Translations under genes and position numbers: made by a program
Part shown: positions 8,282 through 19,023 of the stretch, one piece after another
How the letters are laid out: every line of letters starts with the position of its first letter
How positions within the stretch are numbered: position 1 is the first letter of the stretch
Notes under the pieces: generated by a model
Database searches by the model: none
Told to the model about the DNA's origin: nothing
The model's input: the letters and a program-made list of their open reading frames with translations, nothing else
NCBI RefSeq assembly: GCF_018224925.1
Contig: NZ_JAGTUF010000003.1
Location: forward strand, 62,001-126,000
Source: Magnetospirillum sulfuroxidans
GTDB taxonomy: Bacteria; Pseudomonadota; Alphaproteobacteria; Rhodospirillales; Magnetospirillaceae
DNA length: 64,000 nt
Reading direction: 5' to 3'

Positions 8282-10969
8282 TTATGCTCCCGCTTTGGCA
8301 AGTTGAGGGCTGGCGCCGGCAATGGTATTCAGAATCTGACCCAGCCGCAGGTTTTGTTCCGGGGATATCTCGCTGCCGGCGGCATGGCCGGCATTGGCGA
8401 CGGCGGTGGTGCGGAACGCCTCGAACCAATCCATGATGTAGAGACCGGAAAAAGGCAGTGGATTGGGACCGATGGCGGGCAGGCTGCCAAGCGGGATCGG
8501 TTTGGGCGGCTGGAACAAGGTTTGCCCCTGCATCACCGAGGCCGGGCGTTGCGTCGGCTCGATCTCGGAAAATCCCAGATAGTCGATGTAATCGTTGACG
8601 ATGGTGGTCGCCACCAGCACCTGCTGGTCGGCCAGCTTGCTGCGGGTGGCGGCGGCGCGGTTGCTGGCCTTGTGCAGGGATTCGACCAGTTTGCTTTCCA
8701 GGCGAAAGCGCATGGCGCCGGTGATCACTTCGTCGATCAAGGCTTGCAAGGCGTCGCCGCTGAGGCCAAGAAAGGCCTTGATCTCGGGGCTTTCCGGCAA
8801 TTGGCGCAACTGTCGCAACCAGTCGCTCATCACCGCCTTGGCGAACAGGGCGGCGCGGCCGGTGGACGGGACCGCCTGTTCCACCGCCGGGCTGGCCGCG
8901 GTGGCGGCGAAGATATCGAGTGAGATCAGTCCGCCGCCGCCAAAGGCCGAATTGGGAGCCGCGCCATCGGGCGTTTCGACCGCCTCGTCCTCGGCTTTCA
9001 GATAAAGCGCGCGCAGATGCTCGGCCGAGGGCTGGAGGGCGCGCAGCACCTCGCCGAACACGGTCGGACGCTGGCGCAATTCGCCCAGCACCATCTCGGC
9101 CAGCCGCTTCTTGCGCTCGACTTCGTCGGCGCCATCGGCGCGGTAATAGGCGCCCAACTGGATTTCCACCAATTCGCGCTGGACGTGGTCCACCTGTTCG
9201 CCGATGCGGTCCAGCTTGTTGCCCACATGGGCGACCTTGCGCAGATGCTCGACCAGCCGGCTCATGCCGCCGTCGTCGCAGCCGATCATGGTATCCCAGG
9301 TCGGGCCGGGGTCAGCCACATGGCGCTGAACCATCTGGTTGGCGACGAAGGTGGCGCGCATGCGGTCGATATCGTCTTGGACATCGGCCTTGATCGACAA
9401 TTCCTTTTCATCGTCCAACTCGAAGATGCCCTTGGACATGCCGGGCTTGCGCACCATGAACAAATTGTCGAAGGCCTTGCCGCCGGCCCATTCCTGCACC
9501 CAAGCCGCCTTGCCGAAGCGTTCCAGCAAGGCCAGGGTCAGCATGCCGTTCCACTTCATGTCCAAATTGCTGTCGCTTTGGTTCATGCTGTCGCCCAGGC
9601 GCTTGTCGAACATGGTCAAGGCCCACAGCAGACCGGGCGCCCGGCGGGCGCGCTCGGCCGGGGTGGCGCCTTGGGTGGCGGCGACCCAACTGTCCAGCAC
9701 CGGCCCCAGGGCGGTGATTTCAATCTGCTTGTCGGACGGATTGCACAAGATCAGGACATTCATTTCCTGGTCGTCGGTGTAGCGTTCGAACAGATAAGCG
9801 ACCTTGCCGCGCAGCAGCAGCGTGCCGACCGGGTCCGAGCCTTCGTCCGCCGCCGCCGCCTGGGCGACGCTGGTCAGCCCCATGCGGCCGCGATAGCCGG
9901 GGAAGTCCAGCAGGTCCAATTCCTCCAGCAAATCGACGCGCGGCGCATCGGCCAGACCGAAGACCATTTCCTTGGTCAGCGCCGCCAGCAGCGAGCGTTG
10001 CAGTTTGACCTCGGCCACCGGCTGGCCATCGACCACCGGCAGCACGCCGACCAGATCGGCGGTGTCGGTGCCAAAGCGCACCCGTACCGCATCGACGTTC
10101 ATGATCGAATTGGTCTGGACATAGACATCGCCGCTTCGTTCCACCAGGGCGGCGGTGGGGGCGTGCACGTCGGTGGCGAAGGACAGAGTTTCCAGGACCT
10201 GGCGCAGCCGGGCATAGGCTTGGGTGAATTCCGGCAATTCGCCCCACACCAGGGCGAACAGGCGGACGCGGTCGGCGGGCAGCAGATAGGGGGCCAAGCC
10301 GATGGCGGAGGGCCAGAATAATCCGGCCAGCGGCTCATTGGATTTCTTGAAACGGCGGTCGAAGTAATCGGACAGGTCGACGACGTCGTCTTCATCCATG
10401 CCGCCGGTGCGCTTGGCCTGGCGGCGGCTTTCCAGATCCTTCAACCGGCTGAGGATGGTTTCCGCCGGGATGTCGAAATTGGCGCGCTCGCGGTCGAAAT
10501 CCAGCAAGAAGCTGTTGCCGAGGATCTTGATCATGTCCGCTTCGTTCAACAACGACAGCAACACCGGATAGCCGCGGGTGGTGGCCAGCGGCTTGCGGGT
10601 GAAGCGGGTGACCAGACCGGTGGCTTCCTTGCCGCCGCCGGGCGGATTGATGTGGTCGATGAAGTCCAGCCGCTCGCCATCGACCATGGTTTCCAATCGG
10701 CCATTGGCGCTGCGCGCCAGTGACGAAATCAGATAGGATTTGCCGGCTTGGGACAGGCCGAAGAAACCGGCCGACATCGGCCGCCCCGCGGCCTGGCCCA
10801 GACGGCGGGCCAGATTGCGGCTGCGGCGCAGCCGTTCGATCAGGCCGTCGGCGTCGCGGTCAAGGCGCTGGGCGCCGGGGCGCACGTCGGCGACCCAATC
10901 GATGGCCTGTCCGGCGCCCTGGTACAGCCCTTGGCAGCGCTTGGAAAGAATATCGGGAGTCCTGCTCAC
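8282..10969 (-). CDS. srfC: SrfC-family putative virulence factor, P-loop GTPase-like
   Basis: A protein of 895 residues starting at a GTG at 10969 with GGAG seven bases upstream. The P-loop GLSQAGKS lies at residues 71-78 and a G3-like DFPGYRG near residue 350, as in dynamin-like or other large GTPases. A classical NKxD motif is not obvious. The remainder is largely helical. The similarity to the SrfC family and the position directly after an SrfB gene agree. SrfC proteins are named from Salmonella, where they were placed under two-component control; their biochemical activity is not established. The stop lies one base before the next gene's ATG. Confidence 0.85.
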   Translation of the reverse strand: MSRTPDILSKRCQGLYQGAGQAIDWVADVRPGAQRLDRDADGLIERLRRSRNLARRLGQAAGRPMSAGFFGLSQAGKSYLISSLARSANGRLETMVDGERLDFIDHINPPGGGKEATGLVTRFTRKPLATTRGYPVLLSLLNEADMIKILGNSFLLDFDRERANFDIPAETILSRLKDLESRRQAKRTGGMDEDDVVDLSDYFDRRFKKSNEPLAGLFWPSAIGLAPYLLPADRVRLFALVWGELPEFTQAYARLRQVLETLSFATDVHAPTAALVERSGDVYVQTNSIMNVDAVRVRFGTDTADLVGVLPVVDGQPVAEVKLQRSLLAALTKEMVFGLADAPRVDLLEELDLLDFPGYRGRMGLTSVAQAAAADEGSDPVGTLLLRGKVAYLFERYTDDQEMNVLILCNPSDKQIEITALGPVLDSWVAATQGATPAERARRAPGLLWALTMFDKRLGDSMNQSDSNLDMKWNGMLTLALLERFGKAAWVQEWAGGKAFDNLFMVRKPGMSKGIFELDDEKELSIKADVQDDIDRMRATFVANQMVQRHVADPGPTWDTMIGCDDGGMSRLVEHLRKVAHVGNKLDRIGEQVDHVQRELVEIQLGAYYRADGADEVERKKRLAEMVLGELRQRPTVFGEVLRALQPSAEHLRALYLKAEDEAVETPDGAAPNSAFGGGGLISLDIFAATAASPAVEQAVPSTGRAALFAKAVMSDWLRQLRQLPESPEIKAFLGLSGDALQALIDEVITGAMRFRLESKLVESLHKASNRAAATRSKLADQQVLVATTIVNDYIDYLGFSEIEPTQRPASVMQGQTLFQPPKPIPLGSLPAIGPNPLPFSGLYIMDWFEAFRTTAVANAGHAAGSEISPEQNLRLGQILNTIAGASPQLAKAGA

Positions 10970-10980
10970 GTCTTATCTCC

Positions 10981-13953
10981 TCAGCGAACGATGCTGCCGG
11001 TGTCGAGCCAGTAGCTGTTTTCGCCGATGCCGGCGTTGTTTAAGGTGTTGAGGCGGATGCGCAGCACCGAATTGCTGAGCGTGCTGCGGCCCTTTTCGGC
11101 GACGCGGGCGATTTCCAGCACCTCGGCCCGGCGCTGCGAGCCGCGCCGCAACGTCACCTCCAGCACGCTGGCGTTGTTGCCGTACAGCTTTTCCGCCGCC
11201 TTGTTGTTGTCGGGGGCGAATTCCACCTGATACAGCGGACTGGCCACCCAGCGTTCGGCGGCAAGCTGGCGAAAGCCCAACATCATCTGTCCGCGCATCT
11301 CGAAGGGGGCGTCGGGCAATTGATATTCGCCATCGTCCAAATCGACGTCGCGGTAATAGATATCGGCGTCCTTGATGGTGTTGTTATGGTCCATCAGACC
11401 GATGTGACGCACCGTCGAATAAATGCGGAATTGGTTGGCGCGGAAGAAGAAATTGGGAATGCGGCCTTGGCCGAGGACGCAGATCATGGCGCCGACCGCC
11501 GCCGTCGTCTTGGGGTCGTCGATGCGGCCTTGACGGTGGAACGGATACCAATTGCCGGTGCGGTAATCGTGCATGGGGACGATGCGGTCGGGCGGCAAGG
11601 CGCACAAGGCGCGGAACAGCGCCAAGATGCCCGGCAGCCGTGACGGCCGGCCGCTGAGCAACAACACGTCGCAATCATACAGATGCACCAATTCGCACAG
11701 CGATTTGATGGTGTTGCAAATCTCCATGCGATCGGTGATGAACAAGGTGTGCAGCCGGTTGAGGTCGATGGTGACCGGCACCGCCATCAGGTCGAAAGCC
11801 GGGGCGCCGGCCCCCAGCACCGCACGGACGCCTGACGCGAAATAATCAAGCACGGCGGTGGAGGGCTTTTCCCGGTCGGCCAGGATTTCGCCGATGGTCA
11901 GCGTGTGCGATTCGCCGCCGGTCTGATAATTGTAAACCTCGTAATCCTTAAGGATGCGCAAGGCCAGCGGATACATGATCTGTAGCCCCAGTTGCTGGCG
12001 CATCACCATGTGCTGGACGATGCCGGCCTCGGCCCCGATCAGCTTGGACAACAGCGGATCGGGATCGCCGATGCCGTGAGTGCGCAAGGCGGCGGCGATG
12101 GCCGGGACCACCATCTTTTCCAGCACTTCCAGCACGATGTCGTCGCCGGCGATCTTGAAGCCGTCGCGGAAACGCTGTTGCGGCAGGATCGAGACGTTGC
12201 CGCCACGGCCATCGTCAAGCGCATAATCGTTGATGACCAGATCGGTGGTGCCGCCGCCGATATCGACCGAGGCGATGGTCAGCACGCTGCGCTCGGGGCC
12301 GGGACGGCGGCGGCGCATGACCTGGATGAATTCTTCCGGGCGGCCGCCGAAATGGTTGGCGGTTTCCGAGAACAGATAGACCGCCTGGGCGCAGGTGGCT
12401 TCGTCCCATTGGGTGTTGAAGCTGGGCAGCGGCGGCCACGCCTGTTCCTTGCCCTCGTTCTCGATGTCGGTTTCGGTCGGGTGCCAGCCCATGGCCTTCC
12501 ACACCAAACCGATGGCTTGGCGCATGCGCTCGCGGAAGATGTCGCGCTCGGGCTTGGGCATGGAGGGCGGCACGGTCAGGGTGACGCTGCGCAATTGGCG
12601 GGCGACGTTGGCCTGATTTTGCTTCATGCGCTGGCCCGGACTGTTCATCTGGCCCAGAGCCTGGGTCAGCACCTCGGCCAGCATGAAGGTCATCAGCGAC
12701 GACCGCGAATAGCGCGGGATCAGCACCTGAAATTGCTCATCCTCGGGCAGGGTGAACAAGGCGTCGCCCAATTCGTTGATCAAATCGGCGAAGGGGGCGG
12801 CGGTGGCCAAAGGCTCGGCTTCCGCCTTGTTGAAGGCCTGATTGAAGCGCCAGCCGTTTTCATAGCGTTCGTCGTCCCACAGATAGCGCTTGGGACTGGA
12901 CAGACCGGTGGCGCCCTCGGTGCCGCGCCGACGCGAGGCCAGCCGTGTCGCCTCGGGGCCGACGCGGGCGATGGTCGGCCAGACGAAAGCGTCGTTGCGG
13001 CCGGAATGGCAGGAATGGTCAACCTTGCCGAACACCGCCTCGGCGAATTCGATGCGGCTTTCGAACGGCTCGGAATAAACCCTGTGCGGACGCGACAGAT
13101 CGCGCAATTCCAGCTCGTAGCGGGTGCGCAGGCCGTTATTTTCCTGCGGGTGATCCTCGATCAGGATGCCGCAGGTGCGCGAATTGCCGACGTCCAGGAC
13201 CATATCCACCGGAATGGCCTTGAGGATGTGGTCGCGCTGATTGCTGAGAATGCGGATCTTGGGCAGACGCAGGCGATTGCCCAACAGCCACAAGACGTTG
13301 AGATAATGGGCGTGCTGGTCCAGCTGGTTCAGTCGCTCGCCAATATCCTCGGGCGAGTATTTCAGGCGCGGGGTGGCGTTGTCGTTGTACAGCTCGGTGA
13401 TCCAGTCGGCGAACCAACTTTGTTCGCAAAACCAGCTCATATCGTTGCTGCGCCAAGCCAGGGCGAAGCCGGCGCCGCTGCTGACATCGGTTTCGGTCGG
13501 GGCCAGATAGGCGTCGCCCGAGGCGTCGTCGGCGAACACCTTGGTGTCGAAGGCCAGGACCAGCCGGTGGGTGTGACCGTCCAGATCCTCGCCCGGACGC
13601 ATGCTGACCAAGCGCGCCCGCGCCCAGTTCAGCGGCCCTTCGGCGAAGCGGCCGGAATGGATGCGCAGGAACGGGATCGGCAGCCAGACATCTTCCAGCA
13701 GACGCACCGATTCGTCGATGGGCACGTCGCGCAGCTTCTGGTCCGGCACCGCATTGCGGCTGCCGGGATAGAAATAACGGCCGCTGGGTTCATCATATTC
13801 GGTGCGCTGCAACGAGGTGTTGCTGTCGCTGCGCAGGAACATGCCGGGCATCTCTTTCTTGATGTCCAGGGTCAGACCGAAATCCATGAACTGGACGCCA
13901 GTCCGCATGATCAGGGTCGCTTCCTCCTCGAAGCGGATCAATTCAGGAAGCAT
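10981..13953 (-). CDS. srfB: SrfB-family protein, Hsp70/actin-fold ATPase-like
   Basis: A protein of 990 residues, close to the usual SrfB length. Two phosphate-binding motifs of the Hsp70/actin superfamily are visible: MVLDVGNSRTCGILIED near residue 250 and ASVDIGGGTTDLVIND near residue 560. These imply nucleotide binding. The N-terminal 240 residues are specific to the family. The start at 13953 is the first ATG of the frame; AGAAGGG lies about 14 bases upstream, a little far. The ribosome site of srfC touches its stop codon. Family and gene order are clear; what it remodels or polymerises is unknown. Confidence 0.87.
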   Translation of the reverse strand: MLPELIRFEEEATLIMRTGVQFMDFGLTLDIKKEMPGMFLRSDSNTSLQRTEYDEPSGRYFYPGSRNAVPDQKLRDVPIDESVRLLEDVWLPIPFLRIHSGRFAEGPLNWARARLVSMRPGEDLDGHTHRLVLAFDTKVFADDASGDAYLAPTETDVSSGAGFALAWRSNDMSWFCEQSWFADWITELYNDNATPRLKYSPEDIGERLNQLDQHAHYLNVLWLLGNRLRLPKIRILSNQRDHILKAIPVDMVLDVGNSRTCGILIEDHPQENNGLRTRYELELRDLSRPHRVYSEPFESRIEFAEAVFGKVDHSCHSGRNDAFVWPTIARVGPEATRLASRRRGTEGATGLSSPKRYLWDDERYENGWRFNQAFNKAEAEPLATAAPFADLINELGDALFTLPEDEQFQVLIPRYSRSSLMTFMLAEVLTQALGQMNSPGQRMKQNQANVARQLRSVTLTVPPSMPKPERDIFRERMRQAIGLVWKAMGWHPTETDIENEGKEQAWPPLPSFNTQWDEATCAQAVYLFSETANHFGGRPEEFIQVMRRRRPGPERSVLTIASVDIGGGTTDLVINDYALDDGRGGNVSILPQQRFRDGFKIAGDDIVLEVLEKMVVPAIAAALRTHGIGDPDPLLSKLIGAEAGIVQHMVMRQQLGLQIMYPLALRILKDYEVYNYQTGGESHTLTIGEILADREKPSTAVLDYFASGVRAVLGAGAPAFDLMAVPVTIDLNRLHTLFITDRMEICNTIKSLCELVHLYDCDVLLLSGRPSRLPGILALFRALCALPPDRIVPMHDYRTGNWYPFHRQGRIDDPKTTAAVGAMICVLGQGRIPNFFFRANQFRIYSTVRHIGLMDHNNTIKDADIYYRDVDLDDGEYQLPDAPFEMRGQMMLGFRQLAAERWVASPLYQVEFAPDNNKAAEKLYGNNASVLEVTLRRGSQRRAEVLEIARVAEKGRSTLSNSVLRIRLNTLNNAGIGENSYWLDTGSIVR

Positions 13954-13985
13954 GGTCAGGTTCAGCCCTTCTGCATTCGAGTTGT

Positions 13986-15347
<1,362 letters not shown>

Positions 15348-15449
15348 CTTTTTTCCCCTTGTGTCTGGATTCATTCAGAAGCTGCACCTTCCATCTGAAT
15401 GAACCAGGGCGTAATCCGTTGAATTTTCCGCATTACGGGCGTCCGTCCG

Positions 15450-17063
15450 TCATTCCCCGCCGCAACCGGGTGGCACCGGGGTTTCACCGCTCGCTTTGCG
15501 GATCAATTCGGGCAATTCTGCGGCGGATCGCATGGGCAGCATCCGGCCGCCGGTGGCTTCGGCAATGCACCGGCTTTTGCCTTGGCCACCGACATCGACG
15601 ACGTTGATGGTCAGCTTGGGCTTGGCCGCCTTCAGCGCCCGCGCCGCCGCGCAGGGGTCGCCGCCGCACGAATCCTCGCCATCGGTGACCACCACCAAAG
15701 TGGCGGGGACGCTGACGCCATCCACTGTGTTGCCGGCCCGTTCGATGCCGCGCGCCAACGGCGTGCCTTCCATCGGCCGGATGCTCTCCAGCAGGCTTTT
15801 CAGGCGGGGGCGTTCGGCCGGGCTAAAGAATTTGTGGTTGTCGGCGCCTTGGCAATGGCCAAAGACAACCATGCCCACATCCATATCGCCGGGCAGGGTG
15901 GCCAGCATGCGGTTGATGGCGGCCTTGGCGGCGCTCAGGCGGTCATTGCCGCCCCCGGATTTCAAGCCCATGCTGCCCGACGCATCCAGCAGCAAGACCA
16001 GTTCCGGCGCTTCCCATTTCTTGCGCGGCGGCGGACAGATGGACGATTGCGGCGGATCCGCCATGGCCTGCTGTTTGGGCGGCTTGGGTTGCGGATTAGG
16101 CTGGGGCTGCGGTTCCGCCGCCGGCTTTTTGGTGGGGTTGTGCTTTTTCTCGACCGGGGGCTTTTCGACGGGGGTCGGCTCGGGCGCTGGCGCGGGCTGC
16201 TCCGGCTCGACCACCGGCGGCAGCGGGGGTTTTTCCGGCTCGATCGGGGTTTCGGAGGGGGGCGCGACCGGCTTTTCGGGCGCACAGGCGGCGAGACGGC
16301 GGCGCAATTCCGCTTCGGCATCGGCGATTTGGCCGTTCAGCGCGGCTTCTTCCGCCGTCAATGCCGCCAATCGGTCGTCCTTGGCCATGTCCGGGGGGGT
16401 GCCCATCAGCACCAGCCACAGCCACCACAGCACCGCCGCCAGCAAGGCCAGCGCCGCCAGCCCGCCGAGCAACCGCCACGGAAAGCGCGAGGCCGCCGCC
16501 GCCACTGGCGCGGCGGCAGCGGCGGCGACGGTGGCCGTCGGGGCCGCTGCTGTCGCGGCGGAGAGAGAGGGGGCGGAGAGAGAGGGGGCAGCGAGAGGGG
16601 TGGTGGCAAGGGCCGCGGTCGCGGGCAGCGGGGTCGGCACGCCGTTGCCGGCTCGGCCCCAGCCGATGATCACCGGTTGGCCGTTGACGACATAGATGGC
16701 GTCCGCCGGCGGCGACACGGCGGCGGCGGCCAGCAAGGCGGCGGCGGGGTCGGCGGCCTGACGTGCGGCCAAGTCGCGCAGGGCTTGAAGCCGGTCAACC
16801 AAAAGACGTTCGGCCTTGGCCTTGTCGGCGTTCCCCAGCGAGGATAAAGGAACGGGCTGCCCCGCAATGTCCGTATACCAATCAATCTTCGATTGGTCGG
16901 GGCTGCGAAGTGGTTCGGAAATAATTGAGGCTGATGTTGGAGGAAGATATCGGCGAATAAAAGAATTTATTGCTGAATAGTCTTCCCAGATGGGGCGGCC
17001 GGACAGGGTTGGTGGCTGAGTCGCCGCCGCATCAAGTCGCGCAATTCTTACTTTTTGCGCCAT
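15450..17063 (-). CDS. SrfA-like membrane-anchored VWA domain protein, first gene of the operon
   Basis: A protein of 537 residues. Residues 1-140 resemble the N-terminal domain of the next gene's product (GRPIWEDYS, DWYTDIAGQPVP, VVNGQPVIIGWGRA). An Ala-rich linker and a transmembrane helix at about 198-220 follow. Then come a short coiled coil, a long Pro/Glu/Lys linker, and a C-terminal periplasmic VWA domain with an intact metal site DASGS at residues 360-364 and VVVTDGEDSCGGDPC later. The ATG at 17063 has GAGGAG about 13 bases upstream. No gene on the same strand lies within 150 bp upstream and a TATAAT box precedes it, so this is taken as the operon head. Confidence 0.82.
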   Translation of the reverse strand: MAQKVRIARLDAAATQPPTLSGRPIWEDYSAINSFIRRYLPPTSASIISEPLRSPDQSKIDWYTDIAGQPVPLSSLGNADKAKAERLLVDRLQALRDLAARQAADPAAALLAAAAVSPPADAIYVVNGQPVIIGWGRAGNGVPTPLPATAALATTPLAAPSLSAPSLSAATAAAPTATVAAAAAAPVAAAASRFPWRLLGGLAALALLAAVLWWLWLVLMGTPPDMAKDDRLAALTAEEAALNGQIADAEAELRRRLAACAPEKPVAPPSETPIEPEKPPLPPVVEPEQPAPAPEPTPVEKPPVEKKHNPTKKPAAEPQPQPNPQPKPPKQQAMADPPQSSICPPPRKKWEAPELVLLLDASGSMGLKSGGGNDRLSAAKAAINRMLATLPGDMDVGMVVFGHCQGADNHKFFSPAERPRLKSLLESIRPMEGTPLARGIERAGNTVDGVSVPATLVVVTDGEDSCGGDPCAAARALKAAKPKLTINVVDVGGQGKSRCIAEATGGRMLPMRSAAELPELIRKASGETPVPPGCGGE

Positions 17064-17111
17064 TTCAAGCCGCTGCTCCTCAAGCTTTGCTTAAGGTTGA
17101 ATTTATATCAG

Positions 17112-17117
17112 ATTATA
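17112..17117 (-). promoter_or_regulatory. candidate -10 box (TATAAT) for the srf-type operon
   Basis: On the minus strand a perfect TATAAT lies about 48 bases before the ATG at 17063, in a short AT-rich island of otherwise GC-rich sequence. No good -35 hexamer is seen 16-18 bases upstream, so recognition may need an activator. Motif seen directly; function inferred. Confidence 0.45.
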
Positions 17118-17215
17118 GCAGATAGGGAAATAGGCTAGCCCCCAAGCGCCGGGCTGGGGCCAGAGCTGTCGGCCGAGACGCGCGCCCTGTCCCCAGGGTT
17201 GGGGTGTCTGGCCCC

Positions 17216-18898
17216 TTATGCCGCCTGTCCGGCCTCGCGCACGTCGCCGAGAAAGCTTTCCACATGCAGGCGCAAGGTTTCGGCCTGGGTCGACAATTCG
17301 CCGGCGGCTTCCAGCACTTCGCGGGCGGTATGGCCGGCGGTGGTGGCGGCGATGCTGACTTGGGCGATGTTCGACGACACTTCGTGGGTGTCGTTGGCGG
17401 CGGCTTCGATGGAACGGGCGATTTCATGGGTGGCGGCGGTCTGCTGTTCCACCGCTGCGGCGACTTCCGATGACGCATGGCCGATATCGCCGATGATGGC
17501 GACGATGGAATCGATGGCCTCGGCCGCTTCGCGGGCGCTGATCTGAACCGCGGAAATCTGCTCGGCGATTTCGGTCGTCGCCCGTGTGGTCTGGTTGGCC
17601 AGGGATTTCACCTCGTTGGCGACGACGGCGAATCCTTTGCCGGCATCGCCGGCGCGGGCGGCTTCGATCGTCGCGTTCAGTGCCAGCAAATTGGTCTGGC
17701 TGGCGATGTCGGTAATCAGTCCGATCACCTCGCCAATGCGTTTGGTGGTGTCGTTCAGGCTGGTGACGATGGCGCTGGAACGCTGGGCCTGGGCGACGGC
17801 GCTGTTGGCGATCTGGGTCGAGGTTTCCACTTGTCGGGCGATTTCGGCCTCGGTGGCGGACAATTCCTCGGTGGCGGCGGCGACCGTCTGCACGCTGATG
17901 GCGGCGCTTCCGGCGGCCGAGGCGACGTTGGTCGATTGCTGGCTGGTCTGGGCGGCGATGGCCGACATGCTTTGGCTGGTGGCCTGCATTTCGGTGGCGG
18001 CGGCGCTGACGGCCTTGATGACCCCGGCGGCGGTCTGGTCGAACAGTTCGGTCAGTTCGCTGATGCGGGCCTGACGGCGCATCTGGTTTTCCTGTTCTTC
18101 CAGGCGGCTGGCATTGGCGTTGGCGGCGGCTTCCACGTGGTCGCGGAAAATCATCAGGCCGCGGGCCAGTTCGCCGATTTCGTCCACCCGTTGGGTGTGG
18201 GCGATGTCGAAGCCGTGTTCGTCATTGGTCAGGCGTTTGATGGCGATGGTGACGTCGCCCAAGGGGCGGGTGATGGAGCGGCTGATCACGCTGGCGATCA
18301 GCCCGATGATGGTGACCACCATCAGGACGCCCAGACCGAACAGGCCGGCGCGGGTGACAAAGGCGGTGTCGACGTCGTCGATATAGATGCCGGTGCCGAC
18401 GACCCAATCCCAGGGGGCGAAGCCCGCCACATAGGACAGTTTGGGGACGGCCTTGTCTTTGCCCGGCTTGGGCCAGTCATAGGTGACGAATCCGGCGCCG
18501 GATTTTTCGACTTCGGCGTTCATGCGGCGAAACAGATAGCCGCCGGCCTTGTCCTGCATGGCATCGACGCTGGTGCCGATCAGCTTGGCATTGGGATGGG
18601 CCAGCATGATCGAGCCGGCCTTGCGGTGCACCCACAGATACTCGCTGTCTTCATAGCGCAGGGCGGAAAGCGCGGCCAGGGCGCGGCTTTGCGCCTCGGC
18701 TTGCGACAGGCGGCCGGCCTGTTCCTCGGCCTGATAATGGGCCAGCAGCGAACGCCCGATCTCGACAATATGCCGGGTCTTGGTTTCGCGGCCTTCCATC
18801 AGGTCGCCGCGGGCTTGTTTGAGGGCCAGTCCGGCAACGATCAAGGTGCCAAGCATGGACACGGCAACGACCAGCCAAAGGCGTCCGCCTATGCGCAT
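17216..18898 (-). CDS. methyl-accepting chemotaxis protein with single Cache domain
   Basis: A chemoreceptor of 560 residues. The first transmembrane helix is at residues 8-26. A periplasmic single-Cache (sCache_2) domain follows (YEDSEYLWVH, LSYVAGFAPWDWVVGTGIYIDDVD), then a second helix near 185-210, HAMP, and the cytoplasmic signalling hairpin with the conserved tip [23 protein letters not shown]. The ATG at 18898 has GGGAGGATAAA directly upstream. It senses an extracellular ligand, probably a small organic acid as is common for this domain, and signals through CheW/CheA. It stands alone between the srf operon and the pap gene. Confidence 0.92.
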   Translation of the reverse strand: MRIGGRLWLVVAVSMLGTLIVAGLALKQARGDLMEGRETKTRHIVEIGRSLLAHYQAEEQAGRLSQAEAQSRALAALSALRYEDSEYLWVHRKAGSIMLAHPNAKLIGTSVDAMQDKAGGYLFRRMNAEVEKSGAGFVTYDWPKPGKDKAVPKLSYVAGFAPWDWVVGTGIYIDDVDTAFVTRAGLFGLGVLMVVTIIGLIASVISRSITRPLGDVTIAIKRLTNDEHGFDIAHTQRVDEIGELARGLMIFRDHVEAAANANASRLEEQENQMRRQARISELTELFDQTAAGVIKAVSAAATEMQATSQSMSAIAAQTSQQSTNVASAAGSAAISVQTVAAATEELSATEAEIARQVETSTQIANSAVAQAQRSSAIVTSLNDTTKRIGEVIGLITDIASQTNLLALNATIEAARAGDAGKGFAVVANEVKSLANQTTRATTEIAEQISAVQISAREAAEAIDSIVAIIGDIGHASSEVAAAVEQQTAATHEIARSIEAAANDTHEVSSNIAQVSIAATTAGHTAREVLEAAGELSTQAETLRLHVESFLGDVREAGQAA

Positions 18899-18951
18899 TT
18901 TATCCTCCCCTGTCCGACGATAATTTTTATGTGACGTCGGTTGAGGGTATG

Positions 18952-18978
18952 CTTATACGAAAGGATAGGTTTCGTCAA
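18952..18978 (-). promoter_or_regulatory. candidate sigma-70 promoter of the chemoreceptor gene
   Basis: On the minus strand TTGACG (18973-18978) is followed after 15 bases by TATAAG (18952-18957), about 54 bases before the ATG at 18898. The spacing is slightly short; an alternative -10, TAAGCA, gives 17 bases. This 126-bp gap contains no gene. Confidence 0.4.
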
Positions 18979-19023
18979 CTATACATTTAGTCGGTGGTTG
19001 CTGCGGCGGTTACTGTGGCAAGA

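Noticed and set aside
17477..18934. Plus-strand Gly-rich frame of 485 codons
   Set aside because: It is antisense to a canonical chemoreceptor gene; its Gly/Asp repeats come from the reverse of alanine and glutamate codons.
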